A stretch of 64,000 bases of DNA from Coriaria nepalensis (GCA_027186245.1 CP114485.1:7192001-7256000), one strand, 5' to 3'. Shown: positions 1 through 13,080, counted from the stretch's first letter. Notes: generated by a model from the letters alone, not told the origin. Numbers and translations are program-made.

Positions 1-1479
1 TAAATTAAACTTAACAAATTGTATTAACTACTCCAATTCAACAATCCAACTCATTTTCCTTTCTTTTCTATTCGACCAACCATCTTATTTTTTACTAAAA
101 TCTGACTCATCGTATTTTTACTTTATTTTATTTTTTTCCTTCCTTTTCTTTGATCGTGAAAGAGGAAAAGAAAAAAAATATTTTAATTAATAAGTAGGAT
201 TTCTAGTAAGCCAAGTTTTACTAAGTCAAGTTTAAATACTTACTTCGTTAGGTAGTAGTGAGCTCCGAATTTGAATGATTTCCAAAAAAAAATCTTAAAG
301 AATAACTCAGATTCTAAATAAGTATAAATTTCAACTATAATATGAAATATGGTTTTGAATTTAATGGGTGGTTATATGACAAATGCTATTTATTTAGTCT
401 AGGTGCATCGATTGACTCCTATAAGTGTGATATTTAACATATGTTAAAACTTTTATGAATTTCACAACAATGCATGTTCATACATGTAGATATTATCTCA
501 TAACAATGCTATGTAAATCAAGAGGTTAAGGTAGAATGAAAATAAATAAGATAAAAGAGTTAATTGACGAACCAACCTCTCAAAGAAAAGACTTAGGCTT
601 ATTGGTCGAGCGCACATCACATACGTACACAAGGCCCAATGAAAGGAAAAGTAAGAAAATATAATATTAAGGTTGAAACATGTAATGAGGTTTCAAAAGA
701 AATGGGTTTGAATATATATTAAATGTTACACATTTCATACATCATTTGTACCTATGTCTAATGCTAGTTTATGAGTCATGTTTGTATTTATTGAGCGAAA
801 GCTCATATCTTATTTTCTATATTGTAGATACTAAAGATAAGTAGCTTGTTTAGCTTCTCATTTTAAATTTATAGAGAAAGTTCGATTATTATAGACAAGA
901 TAGTTGTATCATGATTGAACTACGCTATTCACTTCTAGTTTTGTACTACGAATATTTATGTTTATCTATGTTTGGAGATTCATAAGAGCTCAGCCAATAC
1001 TTTGGAAAAAGCCTATAAGAAAATTTAAAAATCACCCAATTGACTCGTTAGATGGTACATTTTACAATTGTTCTTTGTTAATATGATTAATTTAGTTACG
1101 AGCTTTGAAAACCCTTTGAATACAAAAACTCTAAAAGCTTTTTCAGAAAGCAACAATTTTATTAGATCAAAATATTATTTCAGCAAAAATGATTTAAAAA
1201 TAAAAAATAAATATCATGTTTTCTCGAGCCTATGAACTGATGTTTCTAACATTACATAAGGTAACGGTTCGAGTAGCGCGGATTATTACAAAAACCCTTT
1301 TGATTTTGGGAGATAAGAACTTCTACGATGGTTTTCAATCTGTTAACTAAGATTTTCGAGCAGATCTTGTAGTTATAGCTACATAAATTGATTTATTCAA
1401 ACCAGTTGACTGATTTGGCCCATTTTGCATTAAAAAAAAAAAAAAAAAGACCATATCCTTAGTCACAACATCTTTAGTA
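1..1479. other. AT-rich intergenic DNA
   Basis: There is no credible coding region on either strand: open frames are short and show no family motifs. A poly-A run of about 18 bases lies at 1431-1448, next to the LINE fragment that follows. I see nothing else that can be named. Confidence 0.6.
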
Positions 1480-2060
1480 TGCCAGTAGGATTGATGAGAA
1501 AACCCATTACAACCATCGGCCCTGGTGCCTTATAATGTCTCATTTGGAAAACTCATCTTCTATCTCTCCATATCTAACCTTAGCAGTCAACTTTGCGTTC
1601 ATTTGGTCCCCAACAAGCTTTTGCACACAATATAACATATTGCCCCAATCTCTAGCTCCACTTGTTTTGAAAAGATTTTCATAGAACCCCCTTAAACTCT
1701 TCCTCAATTTGGTCGCATTGTCCAACCAAACCCTTTCCGAACTCTGAATCCTCAAACTTTATTTCTCTGCCTCTTATTCTCCCCTAATTGATGGAAGAAT
1801 CTAGTATTTTTGTCCCCAAATGCAATCCAATTCATCCTAGCCTTTTGAAACAAGTACATTTCCTCCCTATCCCCGAGCCTCATCTATTTTAAAAATCAAA
1901 TCTTGTATAACGCTCTTGAATTCAACTGATAGGACATCATTATGTAAGAGGACTAACTATCTGACATATTCTTCAATCAACCTCCTGTTATTTGGAAATT
2001 CTTCTTTACTCCACTTAATCAACTTATTCTTGCAACTTTTCATCTTTTGAATCCTCTGAT
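1480..2060 (-). mobile_element. LINE (non-LTR retrotransposon) reverse-transcriptase fragment
   Basis: Minus-strand translation, read in more than one frame, gives phrases typical of plant L1-type LINE ORF2. From 1855 downward there is WIAFGDKNTRFFHQL, resembling the W-x-x-x-GD-x-NT-x-FFH block. An open frame at 1540-1755 contains FYENLFKTSG and CVQKLVGDQMNAKLTAKV, followed near 1540-1500 by KAPGP, which matches the start of the RT domain (LKAPGPDG). Frameshifts and stops separate the blocks, and the catalytic core is absent, so this is a dead fragment. The poly-A stretch at 1431-1448 lies on the far side of the fragment. Family assignment rests on motif recognition only. Confidence 0.7.
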
Positions 2061-3530
2061 AGACATAAGAACTCTAGAGTGAGAAAATGTGAGAGAGAGA
2101 AGGAGTCGAACGTCATATATACCTTCTTGTATTGCTCGTGAGCCTGTACATGCAATTACATAGTAAGTTGTATGCAGAAATAGCTCAGAACAAGTAGTAC
2201 AAATACATAAAATGTATAAACGGTGATATGCTGACTAGGTAGATTTTATTACAGATTTATTCTCTAAATAACGGGTTAGTATAAATTATACTTCCAAGAA
2301 TAGATAAACACCGAATAATTATCAAAGATATTCTTATGCTAAAATTTACCTTCTAAAGAACAATATATGAACCAGCGGGGAGCGAACTAGCATTAGAAAA
2401 AGCCAACAATATATGATCAAAGAAAGAGAGAGATTTGATCTCAAAGCCACAGAATGTGAATATTGTCGCAGCATGTGAAAATGTTGGGACAACACAAAGC
2501 AAGAGGCACGATCAAATTTGCACTTAACACATAGCATAAGCACACCAATCATTGGTTTTTTATTTTTTTATTTTTTTTTTATTTTTTTTTAATTTTTACT
2601 TCAGTGTGTAAGGACCATACTTCATTGTCGCATTAATTATTGGAAGTACTTTTTCCTAGTCAACCATTTTCAATCTATATTTTGGTTCATATAGTGGTCG
2701 TGTTTGTTTGTACAAGTACTTGAAGTCAAATTTCAGTTTATTTTTATTGTGTTTTCTCAAAATATAGGAATCACAAAGTTATTCATATCTTTCAAAATAG
2801 GATATTTTTTAGGTGTAATATGTTTGATGCTTAATCAAGTACCGTATGGGCGAAGTTTCTCTTTAAGTTGTTTTATAAATAGAAAATTACACGTTAGTAT
2901 TAAATTTACATATTTTTGGATCCTGGGTTTGTAAAAGGGACTCATATATATTATAAATTTTCACATTAATTTATAATTATTTATTTATAAATTAACTTTA
3001 GAGAAGTTTCCCTATTATTTAAGGTCATACATAAGTTTGGAGTTTGAGGTTGGATTTAGTTCGAACCATATATATATCCGAACTCGTCTGAACTTATGGT
3101 GTAGATTCATTTAAATCTCGATCAAATTATCTATAAAATGTCACGTGATTTAATAAAGTGTATTTATATTATTGTTTCAATTTATTTATTAAATAATATA
3201 AATATTATTCATTACACGTGTCATTTTATAAAAATTTGGATTAATTTATATTATAGGTTTAGACGAGTTTAGATATATATTGTAAACGGAGATGCTCAAA
3301 AGCCTCAAGTTATGAATGTTTGATGTATATATTATTGAGATAATTTTCTAATAGTTAGAGGTTTGAGATAATTAATCTTAGATCTAGGCAATATAATATG
3401 GTTCAATCAAAACAAAGAAAGACAATTTTTTGTATATTAATTATAAGTAGTTCCTTTTATTTGAATCATATGTTTTAAGAGTAGATAATGAATATTTTCT
3501 AACATTTAGTTAGAAATTGACTATTATAAT
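2061..3530. other. AT-rich intergenic DNA with T-tract
   Basis: I find no supported gene. A T-rich low-complexity tract lies at about 2555-2600. Short open frames here (for example 2346-2552 minus and 2704-2934 plus) have no recognisable motif and AT-driven composition. Confidence 0.55.
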
Positions 3531-4257
3531 TAGGGGTGAGCTGATCTGATTCAAATCGCTCGAATCCGATCCGATCAAATCCGACAATACCTAAATATTG
3601 ATACGGCCGGATCCATCCAATCTGACACTCATCAGGTTGGACCGTGTATCCAACCGATTATTACTTTTTATTTTTTTCATTTTTTAATATTAAATTTTTG
3701 AATTTGGATTAAGTTATTTTTTTCTTATTTTGTAAAGTAATGAATACAATTTTTCCTTTAAAATTTATTTATTTATTATATATTTTTAATTATTTTCTCT
3801 TTCTATATATTTTTTTTATTATTATTATTTCTTTCCTTAAATATATGAAGTAATTGCTCTACTAAATACCCAAGAAAAAAACGAATTTTTAAATTTCCAT
3901 TTATTTTATCAATTACATTTATTACATTTTTCTTTTCAAAATATTTATATTTATAATTTTGTTAAATAAGAATTTAAATTAATTCTTTTTTCAATGATGT
4001 CTTAAATATTAATTATGTCTTAAAGTACATAATTTATTTATTTTTTTAAATAAAAAATTTCAATTAAACACATTAATATTTTTCTACAAGAAATCTCATC
4101 ATATTTAATAAATATTATCTATTAAATGCAAATTCAATTATCTTTAAAATTATTTTAAAGAAAATTAGATTTCGGATGGATCTAAGCTAACATTCATCCA
4201 AAAATCATTTGATCCGATCTGATCCGATCCAAACGATTTGACTGTTGTTCATCCCTA
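3531..4257. mobile_element. hAT-type MITE (non-autonomous DNA transposon)
   Basis: The ends are imperfect terminal inverted repeats: TAGGGGTGAGC on the left and, reading inward from the right, TAGGGATGAAC. Just inside both ends are matching blocks rich in GATCCGATC (about 3545-3580 and 4205-4235), in opposite orientation. The interior is AT-rich and has no open frame. The flanking 8 bases (ATTATAAT and AATGTAAC) agree at 5 of 8 positions, which is only suggestive of an old hAT target duplication. TAGGGGTG ends and subterminal repeats are common in plant hAT MITEs. Confidence 0.65.
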
Positions 4258-6456
4258 AATGTAACAAAAAAATAATAATAATAAATAAGTTCATGTTTTC
4301 TTTAAAACTCATTTTTCATGCTCTTAACGTACCATATATAATAAATTCACTCACACAATTGATTTAACGAATCTGATATCAAGAATTGAAAAACAGTTGA
4401 TAACATTCAATCGAATAAATCATATGACACACACAATGATTGCTCTCAGAATATAAATCCTCTGATTCAAATCCCACTAGCTCTTTTATTTGTAAATTAC
4501 AAATCCCACGACTATATTATTATTCTGCTCATTTATTTTAATTTCTTAATATATCATTAGTTGATTTTAAAGCTAGATATTAATTAATTAATTTAATTTT
4601 TATTTTGTATGGAGTGGTATCGTATACGCATTTTTATGCGTGGACTAATTAATAATTATCCAAGTGGGAAGAAATTTCCACAATAGAGAAAGAGGAGACA
4701 AGGTAAGGCTCTAAAGTATACCTCTAGAAAGAAGTAATCAGTGCTTGCACTGCACTACATTTCTAGAGAATACCTCTAGAACCGAAGTAGTCATGCTTGT
4801 ACTTCACCATATTCTTTCCAAGCACAACTAAATACTTCACAATTAGTGACTTTGGACATAGACTACACTCAAAAGCAAGTTATTAATTAGTTTCCTGTTA
4901 TAAACCAATACCCTCATTTAGCTAAAGCATATTCTCTAAGCTGGAAGGCACTAGTAATTTTCAATATCAAGTAGGACAATAGTTAATTGCGAATTACTCG
5001 AGCTTGGTTTCTGGAAGATTGCATGAGCTTGTGAATAGACAAACTCGAGCCAAGCTCATAGGAATGAACGAGCCTTGATTGAGTCATGAGTTATAATTTA
5101 ATTTAAATTTAAAGAGATCTATTTATATTTTAAAATAAATTTAAAGAAAATTTCTAATAATTCTAAAAAAATTATTGGATAAATCTAAAAAATATACTCG
5201 TAATATTTAAAAAATCAAAACATTTATGTATAATATTAATAAAGCTTAAGAGATTAACAAATAAATTTTTCAAAAAATATATATATATAAATGTATAAAA
5301 TTTAGGTAGGATTTTTTATTTAAGAAGGATCAGTTAAAAATATTTTCTTAAAAATAACATACTCAAAATATAAATTATAATATCATCCAAAATATCATCA
5401 ATTACAACTCGTCGAACAATCCTTAAAATCACAGATTGAGAAAGCCATCGGTCGGAATCAATCACAAATTCACAATAAATAAATTTAAAAAAAAAAGTAA
5501 ATAAATAAAGAAGAGATAGAACTGAGAATATATAAGATACTGATTGACATCTAATATATGTAACAACAAATGAAGTGTCTTATCCGAATTGCATGGCCGT
5601 CAGAGCTTTAGCCCAATTGTCAAACACGAGAGTTATCATTTCTTGTTGTTCAAGTTATCATTAGATAACGCTTTATATAATATGGTTCAGTACTGTTATA
5701 AGACATGGCTGTCGTTTTCATAGACTTGCTTGCAAATTATTTTTCACCATAATAGATTGTTTAAGGCAAGATGGCGGAAGAAGCCATCTTTCTTGAGATA
5801 GATTACGTTGCACTTTCTTGTGACCATGCGTGTTTGGATTTATCACTTAATTAGGACTCAATTAATTATGATTTTTTTTTAATTTTTCTAATTTGCATAA
5901 AAATGGTTTTCAAGCATCCAGAAAATAATTTTTGGGCAAACTCGATTTTTAACCAACATTTTAAATATTATTCATAAAATGTTAATATTTTTTGGGTAAA
6001 AATCCTAATTTTAGAAAACTTTAGGGCAGGCAATACCTCTTCTTACCTCCCCCTCTCTCCGCCCCTGAACGGAAAACCAGTCATGTATACGAGAGATTCT
6101 ATCTTTTCGTACATAATTTTATGCATCAATTTAAGAGAGAGTATATTTGAATTGATTTATAAAGCTGTAAGAGAATAGAATATGAAATCATTCATATGTA
6201 AATAATAATTCTCATTTGAGTATTATTCCTCATTAATAAGCACACAAATTTGGAAAATCTAAAACCAATGAACACAAACAATACAATTCCCAATCAATAA
6301 CCACCCAATTTAGACTGCACTACACATTTTCCCGACCAACAAATCTTTTTTTTTTTTCCTTTCAAACGAGTCTGCAATAATTGCTTCACAAATATACATG
6401 TCTAATTAATCACATCATTTTACGTCGCAACCTTTTTCTTCTTTTTCAATGACGTT
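4258..6456. other. Intergenic DNA
   Basis: No gene is supported. An imperfect duplication of about 55 bp at roughly 4712-4822 repeats a block around TACCTCTAGAA...GAAGTA...TGCTTG. AT-rich sequence at 5090-5500 resembles decayed transposon DNA. The 6330-6456 end is the probable 3' flank of the TMEM45-like gene on the minus strand. Confidence 0.5.
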
Positions 6457-7416
6457 CTACCTCTCCATGTCAAGTGGTGTAAAGAATTTACCAATTTGGA
6501 TGAAACACTTTGACTCTTCAATTTTGCTTGGCTTTTGTGATTCAATATCAATGCTTTCTTCTTCTTCTTCTTCTAATATGACTTCTTGCTCTTCTTCCTT
6601 GGTCAATGAAACATACTCAACCTCTTCACCATAGACTTTTATCATAAACAAATATAAACACATGGAACAAATTGTTATCCCAATCAAGAACCAACTAAAT
6701 TGAATGGTGATAAGAGATTTCGCCCGGTGAAGCATCTCTTCGCCCGAGCACCTTACCACCTTGTGGCCCTCTTCAAGGTGCATGAAACAGCCTTTAAAGA
6801 TCAAAGACGGTGTCCAAAGCACAAACCCCATGACCATTAGCCAAATACCTTGAAAAACTATGCTAATTGATCTCACAAAGCTAATTAAAAAACTCTTGGG
6901 CATACCGATCCCCATAAGAGTTGTGCATAAGGAAACAAAAATCACTATTTGCAAAAGCAAGTGATATTGTCCTTCTGGACCCATGTGATCAGCTGAATGA
7001 AGATGGAAAAGAAGAAGCTGTTGACCAAAAGCTATGGCTGCAAGAGTTTGGGTTAGCCCCGATCGAGCTTTCGAATGCACTCGGTCAAGAATTATGGAAA
7101 AAACAGCGTAGACAAGGAAAGTCATGGAGATTGAGGAGTGTTCAAAGTTGTGAAGATGGTTGGAAGGGATGGTTCCATCTGGGTCAAAAGGTTGGTGCCT
7201 TTCGGGGCCAATGAAGAGCTCCATGGCGATAGAGGCAATAGCCCCTGCAACGATCAGGAGGAGCTCAAGGTACTTGAGTTTTGAGGTAGGAAACCATGGG
7301 GGAGAGATGTAGGATTTTGGGTGTTGAATATGGAGCTTGATATGGTTGAGGAGATGCCATAAGCCAATAATAAAGAAGCCAAACCCTGGTGCTACATGAC
7401 CGACCAAAGTACCCAT
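6457..7416 (-). CDS. TMEM45/DUF716 family multi-pass membrane protein
   Basis: This is one uninterrupted frame of 319 codons with no intron. The N-terminus GHVAPGFGFFIIGLWHLLNH is the characteristic opening of plant DUF716 (TMEM45-like) proteins, and the length is typical for the family. About seven hydrophobic segments are visible, near residues 8-27, 47-66, 95-113, 120-138, 152-170, 176-205 and 237-258. A histidine-rich stretch, LLFHLHSADHMGPEGQYH, lies in the middle and fits the family. The C-terminal 60 residues are acidic and probably cytosolic, with a run of glutamates. The biochemical role of the plant family is not well defined; some members have been linked to viral or pathogen responses, which cannot be judged from this sequence. 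The first ATG is used, and the GA-rich stretch upstream fits a 5' UTR. The gene appears intact. Confidence 0.9.
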   Translation of the reverse strand: MGTLVGHVAPGFGFFIIGLWHLLNHIKLHIQHPKSYISPPWFPTSKLKYLELLLIVAGAIASIAMELFIGPERHQPFDPDGTIPSNHLHNFEHSSISMTFLVYAVFSIILDRVHSKARSGLTQTLAAIAFGQQLLLFHLHSADHMGPEGQYHLLLQIVIFVSLCTTLMGIGMPKSFLISFVRSISIVFQGIWLMVMGFVLWTPSLIFKGCFMHLEEGHKVVRCSGEEMLHRAKSLITIQFSWFLIGITICSMCLYLFMIKVYGEEVEYVSLTKEEEQEVILEEEEEESIDIESQKPSKIEESKCFIQIGKFFTPLDMER

Positions 7417-7560
7417 GACTCGTCAAGTTTTTTAAATTTATTACAAAGAAATAATAAGTTCAACTCCTTGTAGTTTTGTCTTGAACTGGTTGAGAGAGAG
7501 GTAGAGGAAGAGAGAGAGGAAAATGCTGAGGAAAATTTTGTGGGTGGTGGGGGGTCTTAA

Positions 7561-7580
7561 AGGGGATATTTATTGGCTAA
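7561..7580 (-). promoter_or_regulatory. Putative CCAAT/TATA promoter of the TMEM45-like gene
   Basis: On the minus strand, GCCAATAAATATCCCC sits about 150 bases upstream of the start codon and combines a CCAAT-like and a TATA-like box. A purine-rich (GA) leader lies between it and the ATG at 7440-7530. This is inference from sequence only. Confidence 0.4.
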
Positions 7581-8325
7581 AATTCAAAGGGGTCGTCTAG
7601 ACTCTAGAGGCTTCTAAGGGGTCCAAAAGTAATGATTTTGCTTTGGTACCTTGGGAAATAAGACTAGGAAGTAAAGTTGACCAATGACATGTAAGCAATG
7701 AGTTAAATGTGAGCTTAGCAGCAGCTCCCTGATTTCTAGAATATAATATGATAAGTATTTTAATATTTAATCAGTTAATAAAACTCTTTAATAATGACAT
7801 GTTTGCTAGATTCTAAGTATTTCTTGTCAATTAATATGGAAGCCCTTCTTGCTTTTACCTGTATTACCTGTATTACCTGTATTCTATTTTTTTATTTCCA
7901 AGTCAACGTATGACAGAAGCACATAGGAAAAGAAAGAATATAAAAGAAAGGGCGTGATGATCTTCATAGATACCTTTATTCCCTAATTTGCCAGTAATAT
8001 TTAATATTCCAGAGTTGTGAAAATTCTCAACTTATTAATTATAATAAATTCGAGAAAAATTATTTATAATTAAGAGTAGATATGAAATAAGATTTTTATA
8101 ATTTTTAATATTTTAAAGAATTTATTTATAATTTAGAAAAAAAAATTAAGAGAATTTATTTATAAATTTTAAAATATTAAATGATTAATTTATAATATTA
8201 ATAAATTTTAGAGATCGGTAATTCGCTCAAAAAGATGAAAATTATTAAGTACGCAAAATAAAATTTAATCCCAAAATAGATATAAAAGTGTATGATTTAC
8301 CAAAAAAAATAATAAAAAATAATAA
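7581..8325. other. Intergenic DNA with a short tandem repeat
   Basis: Three perfect copies of the 9-mer ACCTGTATT lie at 7857-7883. The rest is the upstream flank of the TMEM45-like gene followed by AT-rich sequence. No gene is seen. Confidence 0.5.
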
Positions 8326-9074
8326 TTCAAAACTATAAGTAACACCTAATCATTATTTCTTTCAAAATTTGGCTAAAAATTAAATATTTTTTTTTCTATT
8401 TTTAACTCCAATATTTTATTTTCATATTTTTAACTCATTTTATTATTTTAAATTAATTTTTTATCTCTACTTCTCTTTATCACCATCTCCACCAACTATT
8501 CTTCCACTACTGGAATTAAATTGAAATTTTAAATTTGACCAACTAAGACTTTAATATATATTTTTAAATTATTACTTTTATTTTTATAATTTCAACTACA
8601 CTTTAATTATTTTTTATTTCTCCACCTCCAACACAACCTCCTTCACACTCCTTCATCGCTGTTGTCACCACCCTCGACTGTCGGCAATCCAGTGAAGAAT
8701 GGTGGCAGTGATAAGGGTGAAAAAATGAAAATTTTATTCCAGCGGTGGAGGGTGCCGACAACAACGACGGAGGAGGATGGATGAGGTTGTATTGGAGTGG
8801 AGAAATGAAAAATAATTAAAGTATAGTTAAAAATATATAATCAAAAGTTAATGGTTAAAAATACAATAAAACTTTTAGTTGGCCAAATTAAAAGTTTTAG
8901 ATTATTTCTAGTGGAGGTGATAGTAAATGGATGGAGGGATAAATAAATGATTTTAAATAATGAATTGGGTTAAGAAAATGTATAAATAAAATAGGGATTA
9001 AAAAATTGAAAAAAAATCTATTTAATTTGAGGCAAAAGAAAAAGATGAAAGTAAGTGTAACTTATAATTTTGAA
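8326..9074. repeat. Fold-back element with about 350-bp inverted arms
   Basis: The left arm (from TTCAAAACTATAAGT at 8326) and the right arm (ending ACTTATAATTTTGAA at 9074) are imperfect inverted copies of each other over most of their length. Matching blocks include TTTGACCAACTAA (about 8535) against TTAGTTGGCCAAA (about 8875), and TTTCTCCACCTCCAACACAACC (about 8620, shown in part) against its complement near 8785-8805. The arms meet at a short spacer near 8680-8750. There is no open frame. The structure fits a fold-back or long-TIR MITE (Mutator-like is possible); no convincing target-site duplication was found. Confidence 0.7.
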
Positions 9075-9516
9075 AAAATATTTAGTATAAATCATACTTT
9101 CATAAATTTATGAATAACTTTCATAGTATGGAATATTCCAAAAAATAACTTCTTGCTTAAGATATAAGTGGAGAGTGAATTCATGAATCAAATAACTTAT
9201 GATTGCTTATAGGTTACATGATGTATATCTTATTGTGTACGACTCAGATGTTATCTAATGTTCTAAGTGTTACGAGTAAGAATCAAGGCGGTCTAGATGA
9301 AAAATATTAGAATATTATCAAAGAACATTATTACAATTTTGAGAAGAACGAATGGTATATTCTTTACTTTTGAAGATTCGAATTGAAATCAAAGTTTTGA
9401 CATGCTAATTTTAAATCGGACATAGGCGATAGTGAATCCAAGTAATATATCGTTTAATGCTATTATTAAATCGGTTAGTTAGAAAAGTTCTAATGAATAA
9501 ACGACCAAAATTAAAA
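9075..9516. other. Intergenic DNA
   Basis: No feature can be supported here beyond AT-rich sequence. Confidence 0.5.
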
Positions 9517-9699
9517 TTAACAACACAAATAGCCGATGTGAAGTGATTCTATTTGGGCACACCAGGAAAGGTAGTTACTCAGAGTGAGTTGAAGCAAAAG
9601 TTGTTGGTGAGTATTGATGGCGATGGGAGGAATTCCTATGGGTCCAACAAGAGGGCTTGGTTTAGTGCCCGCGGTGGAAATGTTGGAGTCGATGGCCAT
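9517..9699 (-). mobile_element. Copia gag N-terminal fragment
   Basis: A 60-codon minus-strand frame contains LTLSNYLSWCAQIESL. This resembles the L-x-x-x-NYLxWxxQ motif near the start of plant Copia Gag (UBN2/retrotran_gag) proteins, preceded by a Ser/Pro-rich leader as in many Copia families. No integrase or reverse transcriptase follows, so it is a scrap. Assignment rests on this motif alone. Confidence 0.5.
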
Positions 9700-9810
9700 G
9701 AAAGGTCAAAAAGAATAAAAAAAAAGGAGATTTGTATCAAAAAAACTCGTGGGAACTTTTATTGGTCTAATATCAAGATATGTTTCTTGACAAATTATCT
9801 TAATGAGTAA

Positions 9811-12086
9811 ACATTTAAGGGCAATGCCTTGTGTATACAAGGAAATGTAGATATGAATGGACAATATGCTAGAATATGTTCAGCTAGTAATGCGAAATAT
9901 ATAAGGAAATGAATTATGATAATAGCATGTATTTGGGAGAGAATGACATGTCTGTAACAGACATATCTCATAAACTTTCAAAAACTAAAATTCATTCCCT
10001 TTGTTTTCTTTGTTTTGTCTTCTCTTTTCTTTTTCTTTTTTCAATTTGCTTTCTTGTTTGTTGGATTGATTATTTGATCCCCTTTTTTTTTTTCTTTGAG
10101 TCTGGAGGATTTTTTAACGGATATATTCATCTTTCTCACAATAAAGTCTTTTTTTGCCTTAAAAAAACCCTAACTCCATTTTAAAATCCTTAAATAAAAT
10201 AACAGCTCTATTCAATTGCTTTGACTTGCGCTATCCAGTTTTAAATTTATTTTTAATCTGACTTATTTTAAAGAGCTAGAGATAAAAATAGCGAGAGTTT
10301 CTTTCACGAAGAACATGAAATGTGAAGCGCAGTATTCAATTTGGTAATTTCTAACGCAATAGAATGATAAATCTAATTGTTAAACAGTTAAAAAAACAAA
10401 TGTCTAATTTCTTTATTTTCATAGATTAAAGTCTAAGGTTTTTTTTTTTTTTTTTTTCAAATAGATAAAAGTCTAGTTGTTGGAAGAGAAAAGTCAAAAT
10501 TTACTCTTCCTCAATCTTATCCCGATGTCTAGAAGGCAGTCATTTCCGTTCGGAGAGGAATCTCTATCCCACTTGGGCTTGTTCATATGTATCAGATCCT
10601 AACAACAAGTTAGAGCAATGTGATTGATTGATTGAGTTGTCAGGAAATAAAAATTGAATACAAGTCATGACCCTGGAATATTCTCCCCTCATGAAATGTA
10701 AGGCCATTACACAAGGAAAATGTGACTTCACATACGTTACAAGGCATTAGTCATTATAGTTCCCTTTGGAGAACTCTCCTTTTTGTTTGTCGGGTTTCTT
10801 TTCCTGTTGATGATGCTAAAATGCTAAATTTATGGCTCTAATTCACAACTTTGTGCCCTTAATTCTGCAAGAAAATCGAAAATTTTCTGCCCATCACACT
10901 TATTCGTGCCTTTTGCGTTAAGCTTTTCTCTCTAATATGGCACCATGATGTCTTTTTTTTTTCTTTCTAAATTTGGCGTTATCATTCTTTCTAATTCCTT
11001 TAGAAGAAAGGGTTGATTGCCCGTAATCCCTCTAGAAATTAGATAGCTATGATTTACCCATTGCAAATGAGTTAAAAGGTGTCTTTATGACTGTTAAACC
11101 ACCTGTGTAAGTGTTCATTTATGTTTTTAATTGTTATGAAATTACGAGGGTGAGATTTTTATGCATTAAATATTTTAACAAAATTTAGAAAAAGATGTAG
11201 CTTATTTTAAAAATATGTAATAGATTTAAAGTAAAAAAATTAAAAAATATGCTTAGCATTTAATGAATCAGATATTTGTCAAATTTGTAATTTATAATGT
11301 AGATAAAATGAGATGATGTAATAATTATTCACTTCCATCACTTGATTGATGAGTTAGTAAGTAATAATATATATATTAACATATTATCCTATTTTATCTA
11401 TATGTTGTCCAACTTTTATCTCCTTACCATTCCTTTTAACATATTTCATGACAAATCCACTAATATCTTTAAAGCTTTAATTGTATTATTGATAGATCTC
11501 TTGATATTTCAATAATTATAAGTTAATCGATTCAGATTTGTTTTAAATTACTGGTAAATTATTTTAGGCTTTGGAATTATTTGTCCTAAATTGAAAGGAA
11601 GAAGAGTGCCTCCAGTCTTTCCTTTCGAGCTATTTCTATGAAGGTGCTATAAGATATGCCCCTTCAAACCGAATGATTATGAAATTACATTAATACTTCC
11701 ATATTATATCAGTATATATGAGTTATTTATATTTTTCCATCCAATAATCCTTAGAATTATATACTAATTAACTTTCAATTAAAATCTGACGATCAAATGA
11801 AATATGAATAACACATCGTCCTTTCTTTAAAACAAGGGGCACTTATAACTTTATCATTGCTTGAAATAATTTGGTCTTTTAGGGTGGATTTATTTAGACA
11901 ACCATCTAATGGAAAATTAACGATTAATATTAAGTCAAAAGGTCAACTAATTTTTACAAGCTAAAAAACTTGATACGGATGTCTTCATATAATTTTCATT
12001 ACAATTTGACAAATAGATTTTGTTTTATTTATATTATATCATTATTATCATTTAAATATCTTTTTAGATAATAACAATTTATAAAT
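9811..12086. other. Intergenic DNA
   Basis: This stretch is low-complexity and AT-rich, with T-tracts at 10084-10100 and 10440-10457. The open frame at 9909-10184 is rich in Phe/Leu because of T-tracts and has no family signature. No gene, RNA or full transposon is supported. Confidence 0.5.
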
Positions 12087-12236
12087 CTTGAGGGTTTTAA
12101 TAAAATAAAATGAGTTTATGTAAATTAATTATATGTTTAATTCGTGCCTTTTAGAGAAAAATTTAAATATCTAAAAAAAAAATCAAACATATAATCAATT
12201 TACATAAACTCATTTTATTTCATTAAAATCTCGGAG
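12087..12236. repeat. Inverted repeat with 55-bp arms
   Basis: The arms at 12087-12141 and 12182-12236 are about 85% complementary, sharing AAATGAGTTTATGTAAATT and its complement. The loop is about 40 bases. It could be a small MITE or a transcribed hairpin. No protein is encoded. Confidence 0.65.
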
Positions 12237-13080
12237 TTTTTTAATTACATTACTCGAAAAATATTAAAATACTTAAAAGAAAAAAAGGGAACCAAAAAAA
12301 AAAAACAATAAATCTTAGGTTCCTTTATCCATCAAGACATTTATATTAACTATTTTAGTTGGTTAAAATTGATGGTTAATAATTAGACTTGTTAGTAATT
12401 TAAAATAAATTTAAAGAAAATTTACTTATAAGTTAGAACAAATATAAAAAGATTAATAAAAAATTTAAGGAATTTACAGTTAATTTATCCTTATTTTTCA
12501 ATAAGAAGATCTTACTTTAGCCGACGACAACTATTATCTTTCATTTTGTTGCCAACTTGCTGTGATGTATGATAGAAATTCAATATATTAATAAAATTAT
12601 TTAAATAATAATTTTTAATTTTTAATTTAAAAATAATATATTAATTTTTTTTAATAATTTAATATTTTATTAAATTAATAAATTTATTCAATAAAAAAAT
12701 TATTAATTTATCAAAATTTTAATATATAATATACATTAAACCATAATTAACCTGAACCTTCATATATAATTTTTAGATCATAATTATCGTACTCTTATAC
12801 GACATGTCGGGAAAACAAACATAGAGAGCGACATGATGAAAAATAATAATAATAACATCTAGAAAAGATATAATAGAATGTCTTTCTCTACTATACTTCT
12901 ATCCTCACTCATAGCTCAAAAAATGGAATATAACTACTCGGACAAAATCCAGACAGAATCTTGGAAGAAAAAAAGCTTCCACTGAAAGACGGCTACATAT
13001 TTCTTGACAACTCTCTTCTAAAAGATTATTAGCCATTAAGGAATGCTAAGCAGGAAACTCCAATCATCATTTTGCTTGTA
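12237..13080. other. AT-rich intergenic DNA
   Basis: A block at 12580-12740 composed of repeated AATTTATTAAT-like words resembles the AT-rich block at 16450-16620 inside the CDKC pseudogene, so it may be a dispersed repeat. The part next to 13080 is the former 3' flank of the CDKC copy. Confidence 0.45.

Noticed and set aside
6921..7214. Plus-strand open frame of 97 codons
   Set aside because: It is antisense to the TMEM45-like gene, whose minus-strand frame has clear family motifs.
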